Source of the DNA: Oscillospiraceae bacterium MB24-C1
GTDB taxonomy: Bacteria > Bacillota > Clostridia > Oscillospirales > Ruminococcaceae
DNA: 64,000 bases
Reading direction: 5' to 3'
Assembly (NCBI GenBank): GCA_030913685.1
Contig: CP133187.1
Location: 558,001 to 622,000 of the forward strand
In this document: piece after piece, positions 26,562-35,263 of the stretch
How positions within the stretch are numbered: the stretch's first letter is position 1
Layout: every line of letters begins with the position of its first letter
The notes under the pieces: generated by a model
Seen by the model: the letters and a program-made list of their open reading frames with translations, nothing else
Database searches by the model: none
What the model was told of the DNA's origin: nothing
Program-made: the position numbers and the translations under genes

Positions 26562-27770
26562 TCAGTTGTTATAAAATGCGTCGTGGATAACCATGACAGC
26601 GCGATCAGCCTCTTTTAAAGCGATCAGCACTGAGATTTTAATCTCGCTGGTGGAAACCATATCGATGTTGATGTTCGCTTGTGCCAACGCATCAAACAAC
26701 TTGCTCGCGACACCGGGGTTGGACTCCATGCCCGCACCCACAATGGATACCTTGGCACTTTGCGTGTCGCACAGCACCTCTTTGATTCCAATGAGATGCT
26801 TGTTGGCATCCAGCACCGCAACCGCGCGCTCAGCATTATCCTTTGCGACGGTAAAAGTGATATCCTTGGTACCGCTGCGGCCTACCGACTGCAAAATAAT
26901 GTCGACGTTGATCTTCTCCTTGGCTAGCAGCGAGAATACCTTGAAGGCAATTCCGGGCTGATCCTTTAGTTCCAATATCGAAATCCTTGCAATGTTTGTG
27001 TCTTTTGCGACACCGCTGATAATCATCTTTTCCACGTCAGCTTCCTCCTTGATGATGGTACCCGGTTTGTTCTCCAAGCTTGAAAGAACCTCAAGATCTA
27101 CGTTATACCGTTTGGCCATTTCAACCGAACGGTTGTGCAACACCTGTGCGCCAAGAGACGCCAGCTCCAGCATTTCATCATAACTGATGGACTCGAGTTT
27201 CACCGCATTTTTTACCATACGTGGATCAGCGGTATAAACACCTTCAACATCGGTAAAAATCTGGCACTTTTTAGCGTTTAATGCCGCGGCCAACGCAACA
27301 GCACTGGTATCGGAGCCACCGCGCCCCAGCGTGGTCACATCATCATATCGGTTGATGCCCTGGAACCCCGCAACAATGATGATGGTGCGCTTTGACAGCT
27401 CGTTTTCGATGCGATCCTTGTTGATTTTTCGGATGCGCGCGTTTGAGTAGTGGGAATCGGTTATAAAGCCCGCCTGCCAACCTAAAAAGGATTTGACCGG
27501 CAGCCCGCGCTTTTCAATCGCCATGGCCAGCAGTGAGATCGAAATTTGTTCTCCCGCTGCAAGCAGCATATCCATCTCGCGCTTCGAGGCCTTGGGGTTG
27601 ATTTCGTTGGCCTTGTCAACCAGCACATCGGTAAACTTGCCCTGTGCCGAAACAACCGCGACAACGTTATGTCCGGCGGCATAGGTACGTGTAATGATGT
27701 CCGCAACATGCTCAATGCGTGCAGCGTCGGCCACTGAAGTGCCACCAAACTTTTGTACTATGAGATTCAA
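26562..27770 (-). CDS. lysC: Aspartate kinase
   Basis: 402 residues, the usual monofunctional length. QKFGGTSVAD begins the kinase domain; GFQGINRYDDVTTLGRGGSDTSAV binds ATP/Asp; two C-terminal ACT domains (about 265-400) provide feedback control. It phosphorylates aspartate, the first step to lysine, methionine and threonine. Last gene of the ACT-hom-thrB-lysC operon. Confidence 0.96.
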   Translation of the reverse strand: MNLIVQKFGGTSVADAARIEHVADIITRTYAAGHNVVAVVSAQGKFTDVLVDKANEINPKASKREMDMLLAAGEQISISLLAMAIEKRGLPVKSFLGWQAGFITDSHYSNARIRKINKDRIENELSKRTIIIVAGFQGINRYDDVTTLGRGGSDTSAVALAAALNAKKCQIFTDVEGVYTADPRMVKNAVKLESISYDEMLELASLGAQVLHNRSVEMAKRYNVDLEVLSSLENKPGTIIKEEADVEKMIISGVAKDTNIARISILELKDQPGIAFKVFSLLAKEKINVDIILQSVGRSGTKDITFTVAKDNAERAVAVLDANKHLIGIKEVLCDTQSAKVSIVGAGMESNPGVASKLFDALAQANINIDMVSTSEIKISVLIALKEADRAVMVIHDAFYNN

Positions 27771-27810
27771 CTTCTTTTCCCCCTGTTTATAGTCTGCAAC
27801 AGTATTTAAA

Positions 27811-28731
27811 TCATTTTACATCATCGGGCAACGCGATGCTTTCTACGCAAATTGCGCCGGTATTATCCGCATCAAGCATGAGCAGCTTCCAGTTTTTATA
27901 GCCCTCAGAATCCAGGCGAGGCCGCATTCTGGAATAGAAAATATTTTCTTTTTCGCCGGGAACCATCGCCATTAGAGTAGATCCTGCGCCACTGATATAG
28001 GTACAGTAGGCGCCCTCCTCCTGCATCATCTTCATGGCGCGCTCTGCACCCGAGATCATAGGCAGGCGGTAGTCCTGATGAAGCCGGTCGCCCGCGGCGC
28101 AGTGAAGGTTGTGATAGCTGCCGGTCGCCAGCGAAGCGCTCATAAGCGCTGCGCGGGAGAGGTTATATACCGCATCCTTGTGGCTTATGCGTTTAGGGAG
28201 TACGCTTCTAGCCAATGAAGTTTTAAGTTCGGTGTCGGGAATAAGCGCAGCAAATTTGATGCCTACGTGCAGCTCCTGCCGGACAAAATGCACCTTTTCA
28301 CCATCAAAAACAGAGGCTACAAAGCCGCCGAGCAACGCTGGGGTCGTGTTGTCAGGGTGCCCCTCAATCGACGCGGCCAAATTGATGATCTCCTGTTTTG
28401 AAAACGGGAACTTCATCATATGGTTGGCTGCCAACAATCCACCGATAATGCACGCCGAGCTGCTGCCCAGCCCGCGAGATAACGGGATATTGTTAATTTG
28501 CCCGAGGCGAACGCCATAAAACGGCCTGCCACACAACTCATACAACGATTTCATCGTAGTAAAGACTAAGTTGGTCTCATCGCAGGGCACATCGACATGG
28601 TCAAGCGACCGAATAGACAACCCTTCATATTCCTCCAGATGCAGCTCGTTATACAGCGTCACCGCCAGGCCAAGCGAGTCGAACCCCGAACCTACGTTGG
28701 CGGAGGTTGCCGGAACCTTTACGGTAATCAA
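27811..28731 (-). CDS. thrB: Homoserine kinase
   Basis: 306 residues of the GHMP kinase family. VPATSANVGSGFDSLG at the N-terminus and the ATP-binding PLSRGLGSSSACIIGG near residue 90 are intact. It makes O-phosphohomoserine for threonine synthesis. It lies 12 nt after hom. thrC is not in the window. Confidence 0.95.
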   Translation of the reverse strand: MITVKVPATSANVGSGFDSLGLAVTLYNELHLEEYEGLSIRSLDHVDVPCDETNLVFTTMKSLYELCGRPFYGVRLGQINNIPLSRGLGSSSACIIGGLLAANHMMKFPFSKQEIINLAASIEGHPDNTTPALLGGFVASVFDGEKVHFVRQELHVGIKFAALIPDTELKTSLARSVLPKRISHKDAVYNLSRAALMSASLATGSYHNLHCAAGDRLHQDYRLPMISGAERAMKMMQEEGAYCTYISGAGSTLMAMVPGEKENIFYSRMRPRLDSEGYKNWKLLMLDADNTGAICVESIALPDDVK

Positions 28732-28743
28732 TACGGTTCCCCC

Positions 28744-29967
28744 TTAATAGTCCAAAACACGGATCAATGAAAGAATACTCACATTTTTCTGTGCGGCCTG
28801 AGCTGTTAGCTTCTCGGCCTGCTCGCCCGAAAGCGCCGGGGTGATAAACGCCGTCTCGCCGTCGCGCGAATAACCCTCAATCTTTTGCACGCAACCAAAC
28901 ATTTCTGCTGCAGCAGCTTCATCCTTGGCCGCCACACGCAACATCAGCGGGGTTACATCGCTGCGGTAATCAATAAGCGTATCATGCGCGGCATCCTCCC
29001 AGCCAAGAGAGGGAATGTTACCATCTGCTCTAGCTGCATCGACAATGTCGGAGATGACAGCCGACGCCGTGGGAGCTTTACCAGCACCCCGTCCATAAAA
29101 CAGCACGTCACCAAGGTCCGATCCACGCACAAGAACAGCGTTAAAGACATCCGTCACGTTGCCAAGCTGGCTCGATTTTGAAACCAACGCCGGGGATACC
29201 ATCGCCATAAGGCCCTGCTCTGTCGTTTTCACTCGACCGATCAGCTTAATTGCATAGCCCGCCTTTGAAGCGGCGCTGACATCGTTTAACGTGATGTTGG
29301 TGATCCCTTCGGTATGCACCTCATCTGGATAAACATGTTTGCCGTAGACGAGGGAGGCCAGAATGCAAATTTTGCGGCAAGCGTCTTTGCCCTCGACATC
29401 AGCAGCAGGATTCTGCTCGGCATAGCCATTTTTCTGCGCCAATTTGAGCGCATCTTCAAAGGACATGTTATCCTCGATCATCCGGGTCATGATAAAGTTG
29501 GTGGTGCCGTTTAAAATGCCCGCCACCTCGGTGATATCACCACTGCCAAGACACTGGTACAGCGGGTGTAACACCGGAATACCACCCCCGACACTCGCCT
29601 CAAAGAGATAATTGACATTCTTTTCTTTGGCGATGGCCAGCAACTCTGCGCCGTGGGTTGCCACAAGCTCTTTGTTCGAGGTCACGACATGCTTGCCTGC
29701 CAGCAAACTACGTTTAGAAAAATCATAGGCGGGCTTTAAGCCGCCTATTGTTTCAACGACAATGCCAACCTCGGGATCATTTAAAACTATTTCAAAGTCC
29801 GTGACGCTCTTGTCAGCATAGGGTGTTCCCGCCAAACTTCTAATGTCCACAATATATTTAACGTCCAGGTCTTTTCCGGCTTTGTTTGTAATACGCGCCC
29901 GGTTTTTATAAAAAACCTCTGCTACGCCGGAGCCGACTACACCGTAGCCGATTATTGCAATTTTCAT
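28744..29967 (-). CDS. hom: Homoserine dehydrogenase
   Basis: 407 residues. NAD(P)-binding GYGVVGSGV at residues 7-15, catalytic segment with GILNGTTNFIMTRM and KNGYAEQNPAADVEGKDA, and a C-terminal ACT domain from about 340. It reduces aspartate semialdehyde to homoserine. Co-transcribed with thrB and lysC; the ACT regulator gene lies 180 bp upstream. Confidence 0.96.
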   Translation of the reverse strand: MKIAIIGYGVVGSGVAEVFYKNRARITNKAGKDLDVKYIVDIRSLAGTPYADKSVTDFEIVLNDPEVGIVVETIGGLKPAYDFSKRSLLAGKHVVTSNKELVATHGAELLAIAKEKNVNYLFEASVGGGIPVLHPLYQCLGSGDITEVAGILNGTTNFIMTRMIEDNMSFEDALKLAQKNGYAEQNPAADVEGKDACRKICILASLVYGKHVYPDEVHTEGITNITLNDVSAASKAGYAIKLIGRVKTTEQGLMAMVSPALVSKSSQLGNVTDVFNAVLVRGSDLGDVLFYGRGAGKAPTASAVISDIVDAARADGNIPSLGWEDAAHDTLIDYRSDVTPLMLRVAAKDEAAAAEMFGCVQKIEGYSRDGETAFITPALSGEQAEKLTAQAAQKNVSILSLIRVLDY

Positions 29968-30148
29968 AGCTTATGCCTCCTATTGTTAGGTATTTAAGCG
30001 CCATAGGGGCTTGAATACCGATATGGGTTTATAAATAAAAAGTAACGCTGGCCTGCTATAAACGATACAGGCGGGCTGTCGCCCGCCAAGAAGAATGACA
30101 ATGCCAAGCGAAAAGCCGTTCTCTCGTCAGGTTCACCAACGAGTGCTA

Positions 30149-30592
30149 TCAGCGACCGGCGAGCTTGCGCGCCTCAACAACGCCGTCAAGCTTTTTAATG
30201 GCAGTTACCAACTCCATGTCGTTGGTGCTGGTAGCATCCAGCGAGATAGATACCGAGACCGCGGCAAGGCCGTCAACCGGAATATTTTGATTGATGGTCA
30301 AAATATTGACACCGTTGCGATAAAGTTCGGCAATCAAGCCTGACAGCATTCCTGGTTTATCTCTAAGCAGCACATAAACACTGACCACCTTGCCAGACAT
30401 TTCTCTGACATAAGGAAAAACCGCATCGCGATATTTATAGATCGCGCTACGTGAAATTCCGGCCATTTTGGCAGCATGAGAAATATTATTGGTTTCACCG
30501 TTTTCCAGCAGCTGCTTTGCATATACTACCTTTGAGAAAACTTCGGGGAGCATTTCCGTTTCAACAACCAAATATTTTGGGGGTGTCCACAT
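30149..30592 (-). CDS. ACT-domain regulator (PheB-like)
   Basis: 147 residues from ATG 30592, chosen for AAAGGAG about 12 nt upstream (the longer frame from 30634 has none). An N-terminal helix-turn-helix-like segment (NISHAAKMAGISRSAIYKY) is followed by an ACT domain (VVSVYVLLRDKPGMLSGLIA) that commonly binds amino acids. Homologues are usually found before homoserine dehydrogenase genes, sometimes labelled PheB or ThrR. Probably an amino-acid-responsive regulator of this operon; direct DNA binding is not shown. Confidence 0.85.
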   Translation of the reverse strand: MWTPPKYLVVETEMLPEVFSKVVYAKQLLENGETNNISHAAKMAGISRSAIYKYRDAVFPYVREMSGKVVSVYVLLRDKPGMLSGLIAELYRNGVNILTINQNIPVDGLAAVSVSISLDATSTNDMELVTAIKKLDGVVEARKLAGR

Positions 30593-30720
30593 GGTTTTGA
30601 CCACTCCTTTCAATATACAAGAATAGCCTCTCAAAACCGGCGCCAGCCGGGTACAAACGCCACAGCCAAAAGGGCGACTATAACAATTCAGAATCTTTTC
30701 GCGCTTTTATTCCACCCACC

Positions 30721-30732
30721 ACAAACGTTTGT
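30721..30732. promoter_or_regulatory. 12-bp palindrome ACAAACGTTTGT
   Basis: A perfect palindrome lying about 10 nt downstream of the predicted start site of the threonine operon, a suitable roadblock operator position. The cognate protein is unknown; the HTH/ACT protein encoded first in the operon is one candidate. Confidence 0.4.
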
Positions 30733-30747
30733 ACTTAGATTAGAAAC

Positions 30748-30776
30748 ACTATAACACTGACTTTCATTTATTGCAA
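30748..30776 (-). promoter_or_regulatory. Promoter of threonine operon
   Basis: Minus strand -35 TTGCAA (30771-30776) and -10 TATAGT (30748-30753) with a 17-bp spacer, about 155 nt before the ACT gene start. Confidence 0.5.
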
Positions 30777-31207
30777 TTATCATTTATGGTTGTTTAAAGC
30801 TATTTAATCTTATTATCAGGCGTTATTTAAGATTATAACCTTAAATAAATCCATTTGCTCAATTTATCTTTGTTTTATATTATTTTTAACTGTATTTCCT
30901 CAATTAATCTGCATCATTATATTCATATCTCACAATAATCATATCATGTTTTTATGCAATTAATGAGAATAATGTATTTAACTCGCCAAGCACAATGGAT
31001 TCGGCTTAAATATCCCAGCACAGATAATGCATCTATGCGTCCTCGCTTAAATATGCTAAGATGGTGGTAACTCATAATGTTGCCTGCGTTTAAATGTCAT
31101 CTTGACAAGTCTCTTTTCCAGACGAAGGTATCAATGTGGGCTATTCTTTTGCCCGGTTGGGCAACGTGTTTTGATTTTAATTTATCATAAAAAAGGTGGT
31201 GGCGCAC

Positions 31208-32275
31208 ATGGAACAGCAAGATAAGCTTAACTTTATCATTCGGGTTCTCTACTGTGCAATTGTTGCGGCGCTTTGCTTTCTGGGGCTTCGCTTTTTGCTC
31301 CCATGGTTCTGGCCTTTTTTGTTCAGTTTAACGCTGGCATATCTGTTTAAACATCTGGCAACCCGCTTTCACGCTCGTTCAAAACTCGCTAGTGCTGCAA
31401 TCGGAATTTTGTTTTACGCTACCGTTGTTTTGCTGTTTTGGTTGCTGGCCGGACTTGCCATCGGCAAATTGGCCGATATAGCAACCGATTTCCCCTTATA
31501 TTATGCCGACGTTTTGCTGCCAAAAGCACAGCGGGCGGGCGACCGACTGCTATGGCTTTTGCAGCAATTGGCACCGGCTTCGGTCATATCGGTAGAAGGA
31601 TTGTTTGCGCTGATTTCCAACGCTACTGAAGATCTGGTGGCTGGCATCTCAAACTCGTTAATAAATATGCTCACCAGCTTTTTGAAGGGGCTGCCGCTGT
31701 TCATCGTCGGCTTTGTCTTCATGATTATTTCCTCGTTTGCCATAGCGATGGATTATGACCGCGTCACGCTGTTTTTACTGCAGCAGCTACCCCATCGCAT
31801 GCGCCCAATGATGCTGGATATTAAAAATTTTCTGCTCTCCTGTCTGTTGCGCTTAGCGCGTGCCTACGCCATCATCATGTTCATCACTTTCTGTGAACTT
31901 TCAATCGGGCTCTGGGCACTACGTATCGAACGATTTTGGACGATTGCCGCTGTCATCGCTGTGCTGGACATCATGCCTCTGCTGGGCTCAGGCGCCGTTT
32001 TGATTCCTTGGGGTATATTTGAGCTGGTCAACGGGCGCGGGCCTCTGGGTGCCGGATTGTTGGTGCTCTATGCTGTCATTGCCGTAATGCGTAATATTAT
32101 CGAGCCACATGTAGTGGGCGATTCGCTGGGGTTGCACCCGGTAATCACACTGACCGCTATGTTTTTCGGGTTGCGCACCTTTGGTCTATTCGGTATGCTG
32201 GCTGCTCCTGTTGCGGCGCTTCTCGTCCGCTTTTTAAACTCAAATGGCAAAATTAAACTTTACCGAACCGAATAG
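31208..32275 (+). CDS. ytvI: AI-2E/PerM-family membrane protein (YtvI-like)
   Basis: 355 residues from ATG 31208 (AGGTGG upstream). Seven to eight membrane helices with the family pattern: two near the N-terminus, a long loop, then a cluster at about 160-345 (ITFCELSIGLWALRI, LDIMPLLGSGAVLIPWG, GLHPVITLTAMFFGLRTFG). This is the sporulation integral membrane protein YtvI branch of AI-2E transporters. Function in spore formation is inferred from family naming. It stands alone and is divergent from the threonine operon. Confidence 0.85.
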   Translation: MEQQDKLNFIIRVLYCAIVAALCFLGLRFLLPWFWPFLFSLTLAYLFKHLATRFHARSKLASAAIGILFYATVVLLFWLLAGLAIGKLADIATDFPLYYADVLLPKAQRAGDRLLWLLQQLAPASVISVEGLFALISNATEDLVAGISNSLINMLTSFLKGLPLFIVGFVFMIISSFAIAMDYDRVTLFLLQQLPHRMRPMMLDIKNFLLSCLLRLARAYAIIMFITFCELSIGLWALRIERFWTIAAVIAVLDIMPLLGSGAVLIPWGIFELVNGRGPLGAGLLVLYAVIAVMRNIIEPHVVGDSLGLHPVITLTAMFFGLRTFGLFGMLAAPVAALLVRFLNSNGKIKLYRTE

Positions 32276-32369
32276 TCTTTTTAAAAGTTCTAATACTGGC
32301 AGGGTGCGGGGGTTTTCCCCAGAAATATGGGAGTTTGTGCGTTTACCTAAACTTTATCATCAACCAAAA

Positions 32370-32404
32370 GCGCCCGAACTGCGTACAATCCGCAGCTCGG
32401 GCGC
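32370..32404. terminator. Bidirectional terminator
   Basis: GCGCCCGA-CTGCG pairs with CGCAG-TCGGGCGC between convergent genes. Confidence 0.8.
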
Positions 32405-32412
32405 TTTAAATA

Positions 32413-33069
32413 TTATTTGAAATTCTCAAGCGCCTCGTTTAAGATCGCAAAGCGCTCAATGGTTGTCCAGTCGGACTTAAAGCCGGTTATTTCGGTTAAC
32501 GCGTCGAGCGCCAACGTAGGATTCAGGTTGATTTCAACACCAGCGCGGCAACGAAGTTTCAGCATCAAGCCATCCGATTGTTCTTCCACCGAGAGAATTT
32601 TTAGCATCGGCTTAATATCCACCGTTTTCATGCCTTTTTTGCTGCGCTTCTGCGTCGGAATTTCCTCCAGCGCAACAAAGCGTTCCAGCGCCTGCCGCCC
32701 CTCTGAAACAACGCAGCGCAGATGCACGTGATAATCTGCCCACATAATCTCCTTGGGAGCCATAACCGGCTCACCTGCAGAAACAGCTTGCACCCCCTCG
32801 GGCAGCGCAGCATTTAAGCGCGAGATAATTTCCTCATCAGAAACCTCCTCAAGCAGACGCACATCCATCGACTCGCACAGGCCGGTGGTTCCTAGTGACA
32901 ACGGTAGCGCAAAAGTGATGTACAGATGCGGGTGAAAGCCCTGTGTATACCACACAGGGAGCCCGCTGCGTGAAAAAGCGCGAGTCATGGCGCGCATGAG
33001 GTCGAGGTGAGAAATATAGATGGCGCGCCCCGATTTGCTGAAAAAGATACGTACTGTTTTTATATACAT
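32413..33069 (-). CDS. TIGR03936/DUF2344 radical-SAM-associated protein
   Basis: 218 residues. The segments IYISHLDLMRAMTRAFSRSG and YTQGFHPHLYITFALPLS are signatures of this family, which is nearly always encoded beside, or fused to, a TIGR03960 radical-SAM protein, as here (10-nt overlap). The biochemical role is unknown; the neighbourhood in other genomes includes ribosome and RNase G genes. Confidence 0.9.
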   Translation of the reverse strand: MYIKTVRIFFSKSGRAIYISHLDLMRAMTRAFSRSGLPVWYTQGFHPHLYITFALPLSLGTTGLCESMDVRLLEEVSDEEIISRLNAALPEGVQAVSAGEPVMAPKEIMWADYHVHLRCVVSEGRQALERFVALEEIPTQKRSKKGMKTVDIKPMLKILSVEEQSDGLMLKLRCRAGVEINLNPTLALDALTEITGFKSDWTTIERFAILNEALENFK

Positions 33070-34901
33070 TTACATACCCCTCCCGTCAGGCGCTGCGCAC
33101 CGCAACCGTTACACCCTGCAAAGCAACTGGGCGTTGTGGCGGCCTGCATCGCCTTTTGGTGCTCACGGATGAAGAATGCCTTGGTCACACCGTAGTCGAG
33201 ATGATCCCAGGGAAACACCTCATCATAGCTGCGACGGCGACGGGCATAAAAGTCCGGGTCGAGCCCCGCTTCTTCAAACGCCTCTTGCCAGGCCAGCGGC
33301 TTAAAGTGGTCGTCCCAGCCGTCTAAACGGCTGCCGCGCAAAAATGCACCCTCAACCACCTGGCAGAGTCTACGGTCACCACGTGCCAGCGCCGCTTCCG
33401 CCACACTGGTAGCCGAGTCGTGATAGCTAACAGAGATTTTACGTGAGCGTACACAGGAAAGCAAATATTTTTGCTTTTCGCGCAGCGCTTCCATCGAATC
33501 CTGGGGCTCAAATTCAAACGGCGTATAAGGCTTGGGTACAAAGCAGGCCACACTGATGTTGACGCTGACCGATTTGCCCTTGGGACGCTCCGGCATGCTG
33601 TAATAAAGGTCGACCACCTTTTGGGCGAGGTCGGCAATACCCTTGATATCGTCCAAAGTCTCGGTAGGCAGCCCCATCATAAAGTAGAGTTTCACCGCCG
33701 TATAGCCGCCTAAAAAGGCAGTCCGGCAGGTATCCGTAACATTTTGTTCAGTAATATTTTTGTTGATGACATCGCGCAGGCGCTGTGTACCTGCCTCTGG
33801 CGCGAAGGTCAGGCCGGATTTGCGCACCCGCGTGACCTTTTCCATCAGCGACTCCGAGAAATTGTCGATGCGCAGGCTCGGCAATGACAAATTGACGTGC
33901 TTTTCCTCGGTCCAATCCAGCAGCGAATCGAGCAGCGGCTCCAATCCGCAGTAATCGCTGGTGGAAAGGGACGACAGCCCAATCTCGTCATAACCGGTGG
34001 ATTCAATCAGGTTCTTAGCATCTTTAGCAACCGTCTCAAACGATTTTTCGCGGATTGGGCGGTACAAAAAGCCCGCCTGACAAAAGCGACAGCCACGGTT
34101 GCAACCGCGAAAAAGCTCGACCACAGCGCGGTCGTGAACAATATCTAAAAACGGAACGATAAAATTCTCGGGGTAATAAACGCTGTCCAGATCGGTGATG
34201 ACACGCTTTGATACCACGGCCGGCGCGCCCTCGCGGGGGGTAATAGTGCAAATGGTGCCATCTTCATTGTAGGTCACGTCGTAAAGCGAAGGCACATAGA
34301 TGCCCGGTATCTGCGCGGCGCGGCGCAGAACTTCAGGCTTATCCCAACCCTCTTTCTTGGCCTGTATGCACAGGTCGAATAGCTCGTCCGAAACCTCTTC
34401 GCCCTCACCCAGTGAGACCAAGTCAATAAAATCTGCCAGCGGTTCAGGGTTGGAAGCACAAGGCCCACCCACCACCACCAGCGGGAACGGGTCAGTTCTA
34501 TCCTTGGCGCGGATTGCCAATCCCGCTAAATTCAAGAGGTTTAAAACCTCGGTGTAGCACATTTCATATTGCAGCGTAAAACCGATGAGGTCAAAGTCTT
34601 TAACCGGATCAAGGCTTTCAAGCGCGAACAACGGCACCCCCATCTCTTCCATGGCGGTCTGCATATCGGCGTCGGGCGAAAACACTCGCTCGCACCAAAC
34701 GTCGTCGCGGCGATTGGCGTGGCCATATAATATTTTCATACCGAGGTGGCTCATACCGACCTCGTATAAATCCGGGAAGCAAAACGCATAGCGCAGCATG
34801 CCGGGCGTCAACGTTTTGACCACCGCGCCCATCTCTCCCGCCGTGTAGCGCGCAGGTTTCTGCACCTGCGAAAGCAGCAGGTCAAGCTGATCTAAGGTCA
34901 T
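33060..34901 (-). CDS. TIGR03960-type B12-binding/radical-SAM protein
   Basis: 613 residues. An N-terminal cobalamin-binding-like domain (about 30-180) precedes the radical-SAM core with CNRGCRFC (CxxxCxxC) near residue 275. The C-terminal Cys-rich CAGCNGC segment suggests a further iron-sulphur or metal site. AAAAGGAG precedes ATG 34901. Reaction unknown; likely modifies RNA or a protein with the DUF2344 partner (inference). Confidence 0.9.
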   Translation of the reverse strand: MTLDQLDLLLSQVQKPARYTAGEMGAVVKTLTPGMLRYAFCFPDLYEVGMSHLGMKILYGHANRRDDVWCERVFSPDADMQTAMEEMGVPLFALESLDPVKDFDLIGFTLQYEMCYTEVLNLLNLAGLAIRAKDRTDPFPLVVVGGPCASNPEPLADFIDLVSLGEGEEVSDELFDLCIQAKKEGWDKPEVLRRAAQIPGIYVPSLYDVTYNEDGTICTITPREGAPAVVSKRVITDLDSVYYPENFIVPFLDIVHDRAVVELFRGCNRGCRFCQAGFLYRPIREKSFETVAKDAKNLIESTGYDEIGLSSLSTSDYCGLEPLLDSLLDWTEEKHVNLSLPSLRIDNFSESLMEKVTRVRKSGLTFAPEAGTQRLRDVINKNITEQNVTDTCRTAFLGGYTAVKLYFMMGLPTETLDDIKGIADLAQKVVDLYYSMPERPKGKSVSVNISVACFVPKPYTPFEFEPQDSMEALREKQKYLLSCVRSRKISVSYHDSATSVAEAALARGDRRLCQVVEGAFLRGSRLDGWDDHFKPLAWQEAFEEAGLDPDFYARRRRSYDEVFPWDHLDYGVTKAFFIREHQKAMQAATTPSCFAGCNGCGAQRLTGGVCKCI

Positions 34902-35004
34902 GGGAAATCTCCTTTTCCATTTTAGTCTCTGTTATGACAGTTGCTATCCGCTTGACGGCGCACGCTGCCGGCCGATATAATAGCACAAAAGGGGCTGTGA
35001 TAGA

Positions 35005-35250
35005 ATGGGTGAACTGCAAAAAATCCCTGGAGTTGGCAAGCAAACTGAGCAGGCTTTGCTGTTGCTCGGTTTTTCGACCATCGCGTCACTGAAAGGTGCC
35101 GACCCCCAGGACATGTATGATAGGGAGTGTGCGCTGCGCGGGCAAAAAATTGATCGCTGTCAGCTTTATGTTTATCGCTGTGCCGTTTATTATGCCAGCC
35201 ATACACAACACGACCCCCAAAAACTCAAATGGTGGAATTGGAAAGACTGA
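35005..35250 (+). CDS. Helix-hairpin-helix protein (Cdd1-like)
   Basis: 81 residues. The N-terminus GELQKIPGVGKQTEQALLLLG is a helix-hairpin-helix motif; the rest, with YDRECALRGQKIDRC and QKLKWWNWKD, matches the small Cdd1 'pathogenicity locus' family. AAAAGGGG precedes ATG. DNA binding is likely; role unknown. Confidence 0.8.
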   Translation: MGELQKIPGVGKQTEQALLLLGFSTIASLKGADPQDMYDRECALRGQKIDRCQLYVYRCAVYYASHTQHDPQKLKWWNWKD

Positions 35251-35263
35251 AAATGCGTTTTGT

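Larger units (their letters stand above)
30593..31207. other. 615-bp divergent intergenic region
   Basis: Between the ACT regulator (minus) and ytvI (plus). It contains the operon promoter at 30748-30776 and the palindrome at 30721-30732. About 30780-31000 is very AT-rich with no ORF. No T-box or lysine riboswitch could be recognised. Confidence 0.5.

Noticed and set aside
30593-31207. T-box or lysine riboswitch before the threonine operon
   Set aside because: No T-box sequence, specifier loop, or lysine riboswitch core could be found in the leader on the minus strand.
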